Shown: piece after piece, positions 37,736 through 50,555 of the stretch
How the letters are laid out: every line of letters starts with the position of its first letter
Position numbering within the stretch: the first letter of the stretch is position 1
NCBI RefSeq assembly: GCF_002095315.1
Contig: NZ_MLFN01000015.1
Span: 1-64,000 of the forward strand
Length of the DNA stretch: 64,000 nt
Direction of reading: 5' to 3'
Source: Pantoea conspicua
Lineage (GTDB): Bacteria; Pseudomonadota; Gammaproteobacteria; Enterobacterales; Enterobacteriaceae
Notes under the pieces: generated by a model
Database searches by the model: none
Told to the model about the DNA's origin: nothing
Seen by the model: the letters and a program-made list of their open reading frames with translations, nothing else
Position numbers and translations under genes: made by a program

Positions 37736-37756
37736 GTAGGCTTTCGTGTGGCTTAC
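37736..37756 (+). promoter_or_regulatory. thrS translational operator, anticodon-mimic hairpin
   Basis: GTAGGC pairs with GCTTAC around the loop TTCGTGT (37743-37749). The loop has seven bases with CGT at anticodon positions and T at position 33, mimicking the tRNA-Thr anticodon arm, and lies just upstream of the thrS ribosome-binding site AAGGAT. In E. coli ThrRS binds such an operator and represses its own translation. Confidence 0.8.
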
Positions 37757-37777
37757 CACTGCAATTAAGGATATGAA

Positions 37778-39706
37778 ATGCCTGTAATTACGCTTCCTGA
37801 TGGCAGCCAGCGAGTTTTTGATCGCCCTGTCAGCGTTATGGATATCGCGCTGGACATCGGCCCGGGATTAGCAAAAGCCTGCATCGCAGGTCGCGTCAAT
37901 GGTGAACTGGTTGATGCTGCCGATCCCATCACTGAAGATGCTGCCGTTGCGATCATCACCGCCAAAGATGAAGCGGGTCTGGAGATTATTCGTCACTCCT
38001 GCGCGCACCTGTTAGGGCATGCGATTAAGCAGTTGTGGCCGGATACTAAGATGGCGATCGGCCCGGTGATTGATAACGGCTTCTATTATGATGTCGATAT
38101 TGATCGCACCCTGACTCAGGAAGATATCGACCTGCTGGAAAAACGCATGCATCAGTTGGCTGAAACCAACTATGACGTCGTTAAGAAAAAAGTCAGCTGG
38201 CAGGAAGCGCGCGATGTTTTCGCCGCGCGAGGTGAAGTCTATAAGACCACTATCCTGGATGAAAATATCAGCCATGATGATCAGCCTGGCTTGTATCATC
38301 ATGAAGAATATGTCGACATGTGCCGCGGCCCGCACGTGCCGAACATGCGTTTTTGCCATCACTTTAAGCTGCAAAAAATCTCCGGCGCCTACTGGCGTGG
38401 GGACAGCAACAACAAAATGCTGCAGCGTATTTATGGCACCGCATGGGCAGACAAAAAGCAACTGGCAGCCTATCTGCAGCGCCTGGAAGAGGCGGCGAAG
38501 CGCGACCATCGCAAGATTGGTAAGCAGCTTGACCTCTACCACATGCAGGAAGAAGCACCTGGCATGGTCTTCTGGCACAATGACGGCTGGACCATTTTCC
38601 GCGAGCTGGAAGTGTTCGTCCGCAGCAAGCTGAAAGAGTATCAGTACCAGGAAGTTAAAGGTCCATTCATGATGGATCGCGTGTTGTGGGAAAAAACCGG
38701 ACACTGGGAAAACTACAAAGAAGCGATGTTCACCACCTCCTCTGAGAACCGTGAATATTGCATCAAGCCGATGAACTGCCCTGGCCATGTGCAGATCTTT
38801 AATCAGGGTCTGAAATCCTATCGTGACCTGCCGTTGCGTATGGCAGAGTTTGGTAGCTGTCACCGCAATGAGCCGTCAGGTGCGTTACACGGTCTGATGC
38901 GCGTGCGTGGCTTTACTCAGGACGATGCACACGTTTTCTGTACTGAAGAGCAGGTACGTGACGAAGTTAACAGCTGTATCCGCATGGTTTATGACATGTA
39001 CAGCACCTTCGGCTTTGAAAAGATTGTGGTGAAATTATCCACCCGTCCTGAGAAGCGTATTGGCACCGACGAAATGTGGGATCGTGCTGAGGAAGATTTG
39101 GCCGCCGCACTGAACGAAAACAATATTGAGTTTGAGTTCCAGCCAGGCGAAGGTGCGTTCTACGGTCCTAAAATTGAGTTCACTTTGTACGATTGTCTTG
39201 ATCGCGCCTGGCAGTGCGGAACAGTTCAGCTAGACTTTTCCTTGCCAAAACGCCTTGAAGCAACCTACGTGGGTGAAAACAACGATCGTCAGACGCCAGT
39301 GATGATTCACCGTGCGATTCTGGGATCAATGGAGCGTTTCATCGGTATTCTTACCGAAGAATTCGCCGGTTTCTTCCCAACCTGGCTGGCACCGCTGCAA
39401 GTCGTGGTAATGAATATTACCGATGGACAAGCGGAATATGTTGAGTCTTTGACACGTAAGTTGCAGAATGCTGGCATTCGTGTGAAAGCAGACTTGAGAA
39501 ACGAGAAGATAGGCTTTAAAATCCGCGAGCACACATTACGTCGCGTCCCTTATATGCTGGTCTGTGGTGATAAAGAGGTGGAAGCTGGCAAAGTGGCCGT
39601 TCGCACCCGCCGTGGTAAAGACCTTGGGTCGATGGATGTTGATGTGTTTGTTGAGAAACTTCAACAAGAGATTCGCAGCCGAAATCTTCACCAATTGGAG
39701 GAATAA
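37778..39706 (+). CDS. thrS: Threonyl-tRNA synthetase
   Basis: Class II synthetase that charges tRNA-Thr. It has 642 residues, the same as E. coli. Domains in order: TGS domain (residues 1-62, [17 protein letters not shown]), the editing domain with [15 protein letters not shown] and its C/H ligands in MCRGPHVPN, and the catalytic core with the zinc cysteine in [14 protein letters not shown]. Motif 2 reads [20 protein letters not shown], motif 3 [12 protein letters not shown], and a C-terminal anticodon-binding domain follows. The infC start is three bases after its stop, so both share a transcript. Confidence 0.96.
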   Translation: MPVITLPDGSQRVFDRPVSVMDIALDIGPGLAKACIAGRVNGELVDAADPITEDAAVAIITAKDEAGLEIIRHSCAHLLGHAIKQLWPDTKMAIGPVIDNGFYYDVDIDRTLTQEDIDLLEKRMHQLAETNYDVVKKKVSWQEARDVFAARGEVYKTTILDENISHDDQPGLYHHEEYVDMCRGPHVPNMRFCHHFKLQKISGAYWRGDSNNKMLQRIYGTAWADKKQLAAYLQRLEEAAKRDHRKIGKQLDLYHMQEEAPGMVFWHNDGWTIFRELEVFVRSKLKEYQYQEVKGPFMMDRVLWEKTGHWENYKEAMFTTSSENREYCIKPMNCPGHVQIFNQGLKSYRDLPLRMAEFGSCHRNEPSGALHGLMRVRGFTQDDAHVFCTEEQVRDEVNSCIRMVYDMYSTFGFEKIVVKLSTRPEKRIGTDEMWDRAEEDLAAALNENNIEFEFQPGEGAFYGPKIEFTLYDCLDRAWQCGTVQLDFSLPKRLEATYVGENNDRQTPVMIHRAILGSMERFIGILTEEFAGFFPTWLAPLQVVVMNITDGQAEYVESLTRKLQNAGIRVKADLRNEKIGFKIREHTLRRVPYMLVCGDKEVEAGKVAVRTRRGKDLGSMDVDVFVEKLQQEIRSRNLHQLEE

Positions 39707-39709
39707 AGT

Positions 39710-40559
<850 letters not shown>

Positions 40560-40602
40560 GTAAATTTTTTCATTCATTCAGAATATTAAACAGGAGAGCT
40601 AA

Positions 40603-40959
<357 letters not shown>

Positions 40960-40967
40960 GCCGGATG

Positions 40968-40992
40968 AAAAAGGGAGCTTGCTCCCTTTTTT
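40968..40992 (+). terminator. Terminator after rplT
   Basis: AAAAAGGGAGC pairs with GCTCCCTTTTT around TT, starting eight bases after rplT. Confidence 0.85.
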
Positions 40993-41016
40993 ATTGCCTG
41001 TAACCCGCGCAAAAGA

Positions 41017-41045
41017 TTGACATTTTCATCGCTACGCATTTCAAT
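41017..41045 (+). promoter_or_regulatory. Promoter of the pheMST-ihfA operon
   Basis: A perfect TTGACA (41017-41022) with TTCAAT 17 bases downstream precedes the pheM leader by about 40 bp. The -35 is convincing and the -10 moderate. Confidence 0.6.
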
Positions 41046-41081
41046 AGTGCCCTCATGGTTCATGACAAGGTAACCGCAAGC

Positions 41082-41126
41082 ATGAATGCTGCTATTTTCC
41101 GTTTCTTTTTTTACTTTAGCGCCTGA
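41082..41126 (+). CDS. pheM: Phenylalanyl-tRNA synthetase operon leader peptide
   Basis: A 14-codon leader, MNAAIFRFFFYFSA, with five phenylalanines. When charged tRNA-Phe is short, ribosomes stall here and the downstream attenuator does not form. E. coli PheM differs only at the last residue. Confidence 0.95.
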   Translation: MNAAIFRFFFYFSA

Positions 41127-41172
41127 ATCCGGGGGCTTTTGCGCATAAGAAGAGAAACGAAAAATCGCGCTG

Positions 41173-41198
41173 AAAGCCTCCCTCGTGGAGGCTTTTTT
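41173..41198 (+). terminator. Attenuator of the pheST operon
   Basis: AAAGCCTCC pairs with GGAGGCTTT, followed by more T, between pheM and pheS. It is the classical transcription attenuator controlled by pheM translation. Confidence 0.88.
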
Positions 41199-41254
41199 GT
41201 TTCTGGCGCTAGCATATTGGACCGGCAGGTCCCAACGAGAACTGACCAGCCTGA

Positions 41255-42256
<1,002 letters not shown>

Positions 42257-42270
42257 GGGCAGGTTATCCA

Positions 42271-44658
42271 ATGAAATTCAGTGAACTCTGGTTACGCGAA
42301 TGGGTAAATCCAGCCCTGGACAGCGCGGCGCTGTCTGAGCAAATCACCATGGCCGGTCTGGAAGTGGATGGCGTTGACCCGGTCGCGGGTGCGTTTCACG
42401 GCGTGGTAGTGGGTGAAGTGGTGGAGTGCGGTCAGCACCCGAACGCCGACAAGCTGCGCGTGACCAAAATTAACGTTGGCGGCGATCGCCTGTTGGATAT
42501 CGTCTGTGGCGCGCCAAACTGCCGTCAGGGCCTGAAAGTCGCCGTAGCAACGGTAGGCGCCGTGCTGCCGGGTGATTTCAAAATCAAAGCCGCGAAACTG
42601 CGTGGCGAACCGTCCGAAGGGATGCTCTGCTCCTTCTCCGAGCTGGGTATTTCCGACGATCACAACGGTATTATTGAACTGCCAGCGGACGCGCCGATTG
42701 GGTCTGACATCCGCGACTATCTGCAGCTGAATGACAACACCATCGAAATCAGCGTTACGCCGAACCGTGCCGACTGTCTGGGTATCATCGGTATTGCGCG
42801 TGATGTGGCGGTACTGAATGGCCTGCCGCTCAATATGCCTGAGATCACACCGGTCGCGGCCACTCTGAGCGAAACCTTCCCGATTCGGGTCGATGCGACC
42901 GATGCCTGCCCGCGCTATCTGGGCCGCGTCGTGAAAGGCGTCAACGTCACGGCGGCTACTCCGCTGTGGATGAAAGAGAAGCTGCGCCGCTGTGGTATTC
43001 GCTCTATCGACCCGATCGTCGACATCACTAACTATGTGCTGCTGGAGCTGGGTCAGCCGATGCATGCCTTTGATCTCGACCGCATTGATGGCGGGATCGT
43101 GGTGCGGATGGCGAAAGAGGGCGAAACCCTGACGCTGCTGGACGGCACCGAAGCCACGCTGCAGAGCGATACCTTAGTGATCGCCGATCACCATAAAGCG
43201 CTGGCGATGGCCGGTATTTTTGGTGGCGAGCATTCCGGTGTGAACAGCGAAACGCAGAATATCCTGTTTGAGTGCGCCTTTTTTGATCCGCTCTCGATTA
43301 CCGGCCGTGCGCGTCGTCATGGCCTGCATACCGATGCGTCACATCGCTATGAGCGTGGCGTAGACCCGGCACTGCAACACATGGCTCTGGAGCGTGCGAC
43401 TGCGCTGCTGTTAGAGATTTGTGGTGGCGAAGCGGGCCCGATCATCGATCAGACCCGGCAGGCTGCGTTACCGCCGCAGGCTACCATCACTCTGCGTCGT
43501 GAGAAGCTGGACCGTCTGATTGGTCACGTCATCCCGGATGAGCAGGTGACCGATATTCTGACCCGTCTCGGTTGTCAGGTCAGCGTGGCTGAAGGCCAGT
43601 GGCAGGCGGTTGCGCCGAGCTGGCGTTTTGACATGGCGATTGAAGAAGATCTGGTCGAAGAAGTGGCACGTATTTATGGCTACAACAACATTCCGGACGT
43701 GCCGGTTCAGGCCGGCCTGGTGATGACCAGGCACCGCGAAGCGAACCTGTCGCTGAAGCGTGCCAAAACCCTGCTGGTCGACAAGGGCTATCAGGAAGCG
43801 ATTACCTACAGTTTTGTTGATCCGAAAATCCAACAGCTGCTGCATCCGGGTGAAGAGGCGCTGCTGCTGCCAAGCCCGATCTCAAGTGATATGTCGACCA
43901 TGCGTCTGTCACTGTGGACCGGTTTACTTAGCGCAGTGGTCTATAACCAGAACCGTCAGCAGAGCCGGGTGCGTCTGTTTGAGAGCGGATTGCGCTTTGT
44001 GCCGGATACCCAGGCCGATCTCGGCATCCGTCAGGATCTTATGCTGGCTGGTGTACTGAGCGGCAACCGTGCTGAAGAGCACTGGGATCTGGCGCGGCAG
44101 ACGGTTGACTTCTATGATTTAAAAGGCGATTTAGAATCGCTGCTCGATTTAACCGGCAAACTGGATGACATCAGCTTCCGTGCTGAAGCCAATCCGGCGT
44201 TGCACCCAGGACAGAGCGCTGCGATTTATTTACATGATGAACGAATCGGATTTATCGGAGTGGTTCATCCTGAGCTGGAACGTAAGCTTGATCTCAATGG
44301 CCGCACCTTAGTCTTTGAACTGCTTTGGAATAAGGTCGCAGACCGCGTCCTGCCTGATGCGCGCGAGATTTCACGCTTCCCGGCGAACCGTCGTGACATT
44401 GCTGTTGTGGTGGCTGAAAACGTCCCTGCAGCAGATATCATCGCGGAGTGTAAGAAAGTTGGCGTAAATCAGGTAGTTGGCGTAAACTTGTTTGACGTGT
44501 ACCGCGGTAAGGGCGTTTCTGAGGGTTACAAGAGCCTCGCAATCAGCCTGATTTTGCAGGATACCAGCCGGACACTCGAAGAAGAGGAGATTGCCGCGAC
44601 CGTTGGCAAATGCGTTGCGGCATTAAAAGAGCGATTCCAGGCAACCTTGAGGGATTGA
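42271..44658 (+). CDS. pheT: Phenylalanyl-tRNA synthetase beta subunit
   Basis: Second subunit of the synthetase, 795 residues as in E. coli. An N-terminal tRNA-binding (EMAP-like) domain shows [16 protein letters not shown] and [15 protein letters not shown]. The B3/B4 editing domain follows ([34 protein letters not shown]), then a B5 domain. A catalytic-like class II core contains [15 protein letters not shown], and a C-terminal ferredoxin-fold anticodon-binding domain ([16 protein letters not shown]) ends it. It begins 14 bp after pheS. Confidence 0.96.
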
Positions 44659-44662
44659 ACCT

Positions 44663-44965
44663 ATGGCGCTTACAAAAGCTGAAATGTCAGAGTACCTGTT
44701 TGAAAAACTCGGGCTGAGCAAACGCGATGCGAAAGAGTTGGTAGAGCTGTTTTTTGAAGAGGTACGCCGCGCTTTGGAAAATGGAGAACAGGTAAAACTG
44801 TCTGGGTTTGGTAATTTCGACCTGCGCGACAAAAACCAGCGTCCTGGCAGAAACCCGAAAACGGGGGAAGATATTCCGATTACTGCGCGTCGCGTAGTAA
44901 CCTTCCGCCCAGGGCAGAAGTTGAAAAGCCGCGTAGAGAACGCCACACCCAAAGAAACTGACTGA
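44663..44965 (+). CDS. ihfA: Integration host factor alpha subunit
   Basis: Partner of IhfB in the DNA-bending heterodimer. 100 residues, starting [20 protein letters not shown]. The DNA-grasping arm reads [20 protein letters not shown], with the intercalating proline in [10 protein letters not shown]. It begins four bases after the pheT stop, so it is co-transcribed with pheMST as in E. coli. Confidence 0.96.
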
Positions 44966-44977
44966 TTTCAGCGTTTC

Positions 44978-45005
44978 AAAAAGGCCGCGCAAGCGGCCTT
45001 TTTTA
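44978..45005 (+). terminator. Terminator of the pheMST-ihfA operon
   Basis: AAAAAGGCCGC pairs with GCGGCCTTTTT around a GCAA tetraloop. Confidence 0.9.
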
Positions 45006-45129
45006 TTACTCCATTATCACCGTCTTCCCCTGCCATATAACCGCTGAGCCTGATCGCATCACTGCCAGCCTTTCTTTTTTCTGCAATCCCTCTACAATCA
45101 AATCACTGTTTTCTCAGCTAATCCCGCTT

Positions 45130-46113
45130 ATGTCTCTGCTAGACCAGCTTGCTCACCAGGCCGACCGCCGCAGTCAGAAATGGCTGGTGGGACTGAGTAT
45201 TGCGCTGCTTGCGCTGCTTGTTGTCAGCCTGTGCGCCGGCGATAGCTGGATTGCGCCTTCCCGCTGGCTGAGTGACAGCGGCCGGCTGTTTGTCTGGCAG
45301 CTGCGGCTGCCGCGCAGCCTGGCGGTGGTGCTGGTTGGTGCCTCGCTGGCGGTGTGCGGCGTGGTGATGCAGGCGCTGTTTACTAATCCGCTGGCAGAGC
45401 CGGGGCTGCTTGGCGTCTCGAATGGCGCCGGGATCGGGCTGGTACTCGGGGTCCTGCTCGGCAGCGGATCGCTGTGGAGCCTGAGCCTCGCCGCGATAGC
45501 TGGCGCACTGATCGTTACCCTGATTCTGCTGCATTTCGCCCATCGCCAGCTCTCTGTCACCCGGCTGCTGCTGACCGGCGTCGCGCTGGGCATCATCTGC
45601 AGCGCCATCATGACCTGGGCCGTCTACTTCAGTACCAGTCTCGATTTACGTCAGCTGATGTACTGGATGATGGGCGGATTCAGCGGGATTGACTGGCGTT
45701 ACGGCTGGATGATGCTGGGCGTGTTGCCGGTGATGCTGGCGCTGAACGGCAGCGGTCGGATACTGAATCTGCTGGCACTGGGCGAGACCTCGGCGCGGCA
45801 GCTTGGCCTGTCGCTGTTCTACTGGCGCAATCTGCTGGTGCTGGCGATGGGCTGGCTGGTGGGCGTCAGTGTAGCGATGGCGGGTGCCATTGGCTTTGTC
45901 GGGCTGGTTATCCCGCACCTGCTGCGTCTGAGCGGCATCAGCGATCACCGCTATCTGCTACCGGCATCTGCGCTGGCCGGTGCCGGTGTACTGCTGGGCG
46001 CTGATATCATCGCCCGTCTGGCGCTGACCGCGGCGGAATTGCCGATCGGCGTGGTGACCGCGACGCTCGGTGCGCCGCTGTTTATTGCGCTACTGGTTAA
46101 ATCTTCACGCTAG
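45130..46113 (+). CDS. btuC: Vitamin B12 ABC transporter permease
   Basis: Inner-membrane permease that, with BtuD and the periplasmic BtuF, imports cobalamin. 327 residues, FecCD/BtuC family, about ten membrane helices. Family marks: [40 protein letters not shown] and [16 protein letters not shown], the last being the cytoplasmic L-loop that couples to the ATPase. The glycine-rich end [20 protein letters not shown] is complete. No btuF is in the window; it is unlinked in E. coli too. Confidence 0.93.
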   Translation: MSLLDQLAHQADRRSQKWLVGLSIALLALLVVSLCAGDSWIAPSRWLSDSGRLFVWQLRLPRSLAVVLVGASLAVCGVVMQALFTNPLAEPGLLGVSNGAGIGLVLGVLLGSGSLWSLSLAAIAGALIVTLILLHFAHRQLSVTRLLLTGVALGIICSAIMTWAVYFSTSLDLRQLMYWMMGGFSGIDWRYGWMMLGVLPVMLALNGSGRILNLLALGETSARQLGLSLFYWRNLLVLAMGWLVGVSVAMAGAIGFVGLVIPHLLRLSGISDHRYLLPASALAGAGVLLGADIIARLALTAAELPIGVVTATLGAPLFIALLVKSSR

Positions 46114-46152
46114 CCTCGGCTGGTTATTTAACATCCACGATAGGAATCCAGA

Positions 46153-46698
46153 ATGAGCATTTATCAAACTGAACTGGTTACGCTTGATGGGGAAAAAACC
46201 ACGCTGTCACAGTGGCAGGGCAAGGTGCTGCTGGTGGTCAATGTGGCGTCGAAATGCGGTCTGACACCGCAGTATGAGGAGCTGGAAAATCTGCAAAAAG
46301 CCTGGCAGGACGCTGGTTTCAGCGTGCTGGGCTTTCCCTGCAATCAGTTTCTTGAGCAGGAACCGGGCAGCAGCGAGGAGATCAAAACCTTCTGCAGCAC
46401 CACTTATGGCGTGACGTTCCCGATGTTTGAGAAGACGGACATCAATGGCGAGCATCGTCATCCGCTCTATGCACAACTGGTGGCGGCGCGTCCCGAGGCG
46501 GTACGTCCGGAAGGCAGCGGCTTCTACGAGCGCCAGGTGAGCAAGGGACGCGGTCCGAAAGCGCCAGGCGATATCCTGTGGAACTTTGAAAAATTCCTGA
46601 TTGGTCGCGATGGCACTATCATTCAGCGCTTTGCGCCCGATATGACGCCGGAAGATCCGATCATTCTGGAAACTATCAAGCAGGCACTGGCAAAGTAA
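46153..46698 (+). CDS. btuE: Thioredoxin/glutathione peroxidase BtuE
   Basis: Peroxidase of the glutathione peroxidase family that protects against peroxides and is not needed for B12 transport despite its name. 181 residues. The peroxidatic cysteine is in NVASKCGLTPQYEEL (a Cys enzyme, not Sec). FPCNQFLEQEPGSSEEI and the WNFEKFLIGRDG segment carry the other catalytic residues. It sits between btuC and btuD, and its stop directly abuts the btuD start. Confidence 0.92.
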   Translation: MSIYQTELVTLDGEKTTLSQWQGKVLLVVNVASKCGLTPQYEELENLQKAWQDAGFSVLGFPCNQFLEQEPGSSEEIKTFCSTTYGVTFPMFEKTDINGEHRHPLYAQLVAARPEAVRPEGSGFYERQVSKGRGPKAPGDILWNFEKFLIGRDGTIIQRFAPDMTPEDPIILETIKQALAK

Positions 46699-47448
46699 AT
46701 GCTGCTCCGGCTGAAACAGGTGGCCGTCTCCGGACGGCTACTGCCGTTTAGCAGTACGCTGGATGCCGGGCAGTTGCTGCATCTGGTGGGGCCGAACGGT
46801 GCCGGCAAGAGCACCTTACTGAGTGTGATTGCCGGTCTGCAAGCCACTGATGGCAGCGTGCTGCTGGACGAGCGTCCGTTAAGTGAATGGAGCGGGAAGG
46901 CGCTGGCACGGGTACGTGGCTGGCTGCCTCAGCAGCAGTTACCGCTCAGTCAGATGCCGGTCTGGCACTATTTACGCCTGCATCTGCAACCGGATGACCC
47001 CCGCGCGGATGAGCGACTGGCAACGCTGCTACAACGGCTGCAGCTGGATGACAAGTTATCCCGTTTGCTGAGCCAGCTCTCAGGTGGCGAGTGGCAGCGC
47101 GTCCGGCTGGCGGCGGTCTGTGCTCAGATCGATCCGCAGATCAATCCGCGCGGCCGGTTACTGATACTCGATGAGCCATTAACGGCACTGGATCTGGCGC
47201 AGCAGAAAGCGGTGGATGATCTGATTGCCGGACTCTGTGCCGCGGGCATCAGCGTGATCGCCAGCAGCCACGATCTCAATCACAGCCTGCAACGGGCCGA
47301 TTGCGTCTGGCTGATGCATCAGGGCGAGGTTGTCGCCCAGGGGACACCAGCGGCGGTACTGACCCCGGCGCAGCTGGCCCCGCTGTATCAGATAGCGTTT
47401 CGCCAGCTGGAAACAGAAGGGCGCACGCTGCTGATGGTACAGCCCTGA
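46699..47448 (+). CDS. btuD: Vitamin B12 ABC transporter ATPase
   Basis: Cytoplasmic ATPase of the cobalamin importer, 249 residues. Walker A GPNGAGKSTLL (near residue 34), signature LSGGEWQRVRLAAV, Walker B LLILDEPLTALD and the switch histidine in ASSHDLNHSL. It begins on the base after the btuE stop, so translation is coupled. Confidence 0.93.
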   Translation: MLLRLKQVAVSGRLLPFSSTLDAGQLLHLVGPNGAGKSTLLSVIAGLQATDGSVLLDERPLSEWSGKALARVRGWLPQQQLPLSQMPVWHYLRLHLQPDDPRADERLATLLQRLQLDDKLSRLLSQLSGGEWQRVRLAAVCAQIDPQINPRGRLLILDEPLTALDLAQQKAVDDLIAGLCAAGISVIASSHDLNHSLQRADCVWLMHQGEVVAQGTPAAVLTPAQLAPLYQIAFRQLETEGRTLLMVQP

Positions 47449-47516
47449 CACTTGCCACCCGGCGCGCTTTCCCGCTACATTAAACCGGTCGTAACTTCTG
47501 ATAAGGACATTTGGCG

Positions 47517-47975
47517 ATGCGCCTGGCTTTGCTGATTTTGGTTCTGCTACTGACGGGATGCAGTCATCACGCGCCGCCCATTAATGGCCGTCTTTCCGAT
47601 TCGATCACCGTGATTGCAGAGCTGAATGACCAGCTTGGCAACTGGCGTGGCACCCCTTATCGTTATGGCGGTATGAGCCGCAACGGTGTTGATTGCTCTG
47701 GTTTTGTCTATCTCACCTTCCGCGACAAATTCGCGCTGCAACTACCCCGTACCACGGCAGCGCAGAGCGACATCGGTACGCGGATCAGTAAAGACGATCT
47801 GCTGCCTGGCGATTTGGTGTTCTTTAAAACCGGCAGGGGAGAAAATGGCCTGCACGTCGGAATTTACGATACCGACAACGCCTTTATCCATGCGTCGACC
47901 AGCCAGGGTGTGATCCGCTCTTCGCTGGATAATGTCTACTGGCGTAAAGTGTTCTGGCAGGCGCGGCGCATTTAA
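47517..47975 (+). CDS. nlpC: NlpC/P60-family lipoprotein peptidase
   Basis: Cell-wall endopeptidase homologue, lipid-anchored. The ATG at 47517 gives 152 residues; the TTG at 47511 is possible but not required. The signal peptide ends at lipobox LLTGC. The papain-like catalytic cysteine is in RNGVDCSGFVYLTF, and the histidine in ENGLHVGIYDTDNAF, with the polar third residue in FIHAST. AAGGACAT lies upstream. It follows btuD as in E. coli. Confidence 0.92.
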   Translation: MRLALLILVLLLTGCSHHAPPINGRLSDSITVIAELNDQLGNWRGTPYRYGGMSRNGVDCSGFVYLTFRDKFALQLPRTTAAQSDIGTRISKDDLLPGDLVFFKTGRGENGLHVGIYDTDNAFIHASTSQGVIRSSLDNVYWRKVFWQARRI

Positions 47976-48271
47976 TCGCGGCCTGGCAGAAGCTGACTTA
48001 AGTCCAATTTTAAACAGAGCTGAACCCGCCGGTAAAAGTTTTATTTAAAATGATATTTATCCCGCCGGGATTTAATTAATCATAATAAATGCATCTTTAA
48101 TTCCACTAATAACCCGGTTTTGATTAGCATTATTTGGCTTAAGCGTGATTACCCGATGGCAAACGGCGGTGGAAGGGTAAAGAAGTCCATCTCTTCAATG
48201 ATTTGGTCCTATTGCCTGCGTGTATCCATTCAGATAGGATATCACCATCGCCGCTTATTCTGGCAGTAGAA

Positions 48272-49018
48272 ATGAAAATTCACTTATCGGCCGACTATCA
48301 GTCGGAAATTTGGTTCTATCCTGCCTGTGATGTAGATGGGCGGCTGACCGCTGTCGAGCTGGTAACCCAGTTTGTGCATGAGAGTGCACCTATCACTCTG
48401 CCGCAGGACCTGCTGCTGCCACAGCTGGACAAATCGCAGCAGCTGCGGCTGTTACAAAGTCAAATCGGTTTACTGGAACAGAATCGCGTGCTATTTGATT
48501 CGCACGCGATTGCCGCATTAATTCGTATTGACGAAGGGATGGCCCATACCCTGCTGGAAAATGAATTACTGATGCGAAAAATAAAACAGCTGCCTTTTGT
48601 GATGCTGGATATCACTGAAACGTTTCCGCAACTTAAACTGGGCAGAAATAATAGGTTGCTGCAGAGCCTGAGCGCTGAATTTAATTTATCGCTTTCACAT
48701 TTTGGTGCCGGCAAATCACCCGCCAATGCGGTTTACGATAATTTGTTTACCTGCATCAGTCTTGATAAAGGATTTATTCACTCGCTGGCAAAACGGGCTT
48801 CGTTCGTCCCCTTTATTCAAAGTATTGTCGATAACTTCCGCTCTCACTGCGATAAGATTATTATTTGTGGCATAGACGACGATCGCCTGTTGGATAAAGC
48901 TCTGCAGCTTAACGGTGTGCATCTGCAGGGCGCGCTATTCCCGGTGGTTAAATCCGATGCGTTGTCTTCCCTGGTCTGCGCTGACAATCGCGTGCCTTCC
49001 TCTTTGCATCCAGGCTGA
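48272..49018 (+). CDS. rflP: Degenerate EAL-domain anti-FlhDC factor RflP (YdiV)
   Basis: In enterics YdiV binds FlhD and hands FlhDC to ClpXP, repressing flagella; it does not hydrolyse c-di-GMP. The ATG at 48272 gives 248 residues starting [20 protein letters not shown], aligned with the E. coli start; the open frame to 48203 extends into the promoter. The EAL signature is degraded to AVELV. The residues following it lack the usual metal ligands, but [20 protein letters not shown] and [12 protein letters not shown] keep the fold. Codon use is AT-richer than its neighbours. The position between nlpC and selO matches E. coli. Confidence 0.82.
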   Translation: MKIHLSADYQSEIWFYPACDVDGRLTAVELVTQFVHESAPITLPQDLLLPQLDKSQQLRLLQSQIGLLEQNRVLFDSHAIAALIRIDEGMAHTLLENELLMRKIKQLPFVMLDITETFPQLKLGRNNRLLQSLSAEFNLSLSHFGAGKSPANAVYDNLFTCISLDKGFIHSLAKRASFVPFIQSIVDNFRSHCDKIIICGIDDDRLLDKALQLNGVHLQGALFPVVKSDALSSLVCADNRVPSSLHPG

Positions 49019-49103
49019 TGCGACCTGTTTAATCCCCGATATCAGCGTTACACTGAAGGTTTTAGCTGAACGACGTATCGCTGAGCGTCGCATGGGAGAA
49101 ACA

Positions 49104-50554
49104 ATGTCCACTGGCAAGATCTCTTTTGATAACACCTGGTTCCGCGAGCTGACAGGGTGTTACACCGCACTGAACCCAACCCCGCTGGCAGGCGGACGCC
49201 TGCTTTACCATAATGCCCCGCTGGCCACCGAAATGGGACTGGATGAGACGCTGTTTACCGGTGACGGCCATGATGTCTGGCAGGGCGCCGCCTTATTGCC
49301 CGGCATGCAGCCGCTGGCTCAGGTCTACAGCGGACATCAGTTTGGTGTCTGGGCCGGTCAGCTGGGCGATGGCCGTGGCATCCTGCTCGGTGAGCAGCGG
49401 CTGGGGGATGGCAGCAAACTCGACTGGCATCTGAAAGGGGCGGGCCTGACGCCCTATTCGCGCATGGGCGACGGTCGTGCAGTGATACGCTCCAGCGTGC
49501 GTGAATTTCTGGCCTCTGAAGCGCTGCATCATCTGGGATCCCCACCACGCGCGCACTGACCTTATCCATTGGCGATGAACCGGTTTATCGCGAAACGCCG
49601 GAGCGTGGCGCCATGCTGATGCGGATTTCACCGAGCCATCTGCGCTTCGGCCACTTTGAGCACTTCTTCTATAGTCAGCAGCAGGAGAAAGTGCAGCAGC
49701 TGGCCGATTACGCCATTCGCCACCACTGGCCGCAGTGGCAGGAAGAGGCGGACCGCTACCAGTTGTGGTTTACCGACGTGGTCCTGCGCACCGCGCGCCT
49801 GATCGCGCTGTGGCAGAGTGTCGGTTTTGCTCATGGTGTCATGAACACCGATAACATGTCGATTCTGGGCCTGACGCTCGATTACGGTCCGTTCGGCTTC
49901 CTGGATGATTACCAGCCCGACTACATCTGCAATCACAGCGATTATCAGGGCCGCTACAGCTTTGAAAACCAGCCGATGATCGGCCTGTGGAATCTCAACC
50001 GGCTGGCACATGCGCTGTCCGGGCTGATGACCACTGAACAACTGAAGCAGGCGCTGAGCGTTTACGAGCCGGAACTGATGCGGGTATGGGGCGAACGGAT
50101 GCGGGCTAAGCTCGGCTTGCTGACGGCAGAAAGCGGTGACAATGAAATTCTGACGGAACTGCTGGCGCTGATGACCAGAGAGCACAGCGATTACACGCTG
50201 ACCTTCAGGCTGTTAAGTGAGACACAACAGGCTGAAACCCGTTCACCGCTGCGTGATGAGTTTATCGCTCGTGAAGCGTTTGATAGCTGGTACCAGCGTT
50301 ATCGTGCGCGCTTATTGCAGGAGGAAAGTCGCGATGAGACGCGCCAGGCGCTGATGAAGTCGTCAAATCCAGCGGTGGTGCTGCGAAACTATCTGGCACA
50401 ACAGGCGATTGAAGAGGCCGAGCGTGGAGAGCAGGGCGCACTGGCGCGGTTGCACCAGGCGCTGCAGCAGCCTTTCAGCGATCTGACCGCCGCTGAATAT
50501 CGTCAACGGCCGCCAGACTGGGGGAAAACGTTAGAGGTCAGCTGCTCCAGTTAA
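49104..50554 (+). pseudogene. selO: Protein adenylyltransferase SelO (YdiU), one-base frameshift
   Basis: Pseudokinase-fold enzyme that transfers AMP to Ser/Thr/Tyr of target proteins. The first frame starts at the ATG at 49104 (GGGAGAAAC upstream) and reads through [20 protein letters not shown] and [20 protein letters not shown], then derails at LGSPPRAH. One missing G at 49535-49537 (GGG where GGGG is expected) would give [20 protein letters not shown]. That joins the second frame ending [12 protein letters not shown] at 50554. Restored length is 483 residues, near E. coli's 478. Active-site phrases [20 protein letters not shown] and [15 protein letters not shown] are intact in the second part. 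Confidence 0.88.
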
Positions 50555-50555
50555 C

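Noticed and set aside
46207..46300. Possible selenocysteine in btuE or at the selO C-terminus
   Set aside because: Both positions encode ordinary Cys (NVASKCG and VSCSS), with no in-frame TGA at those sites.
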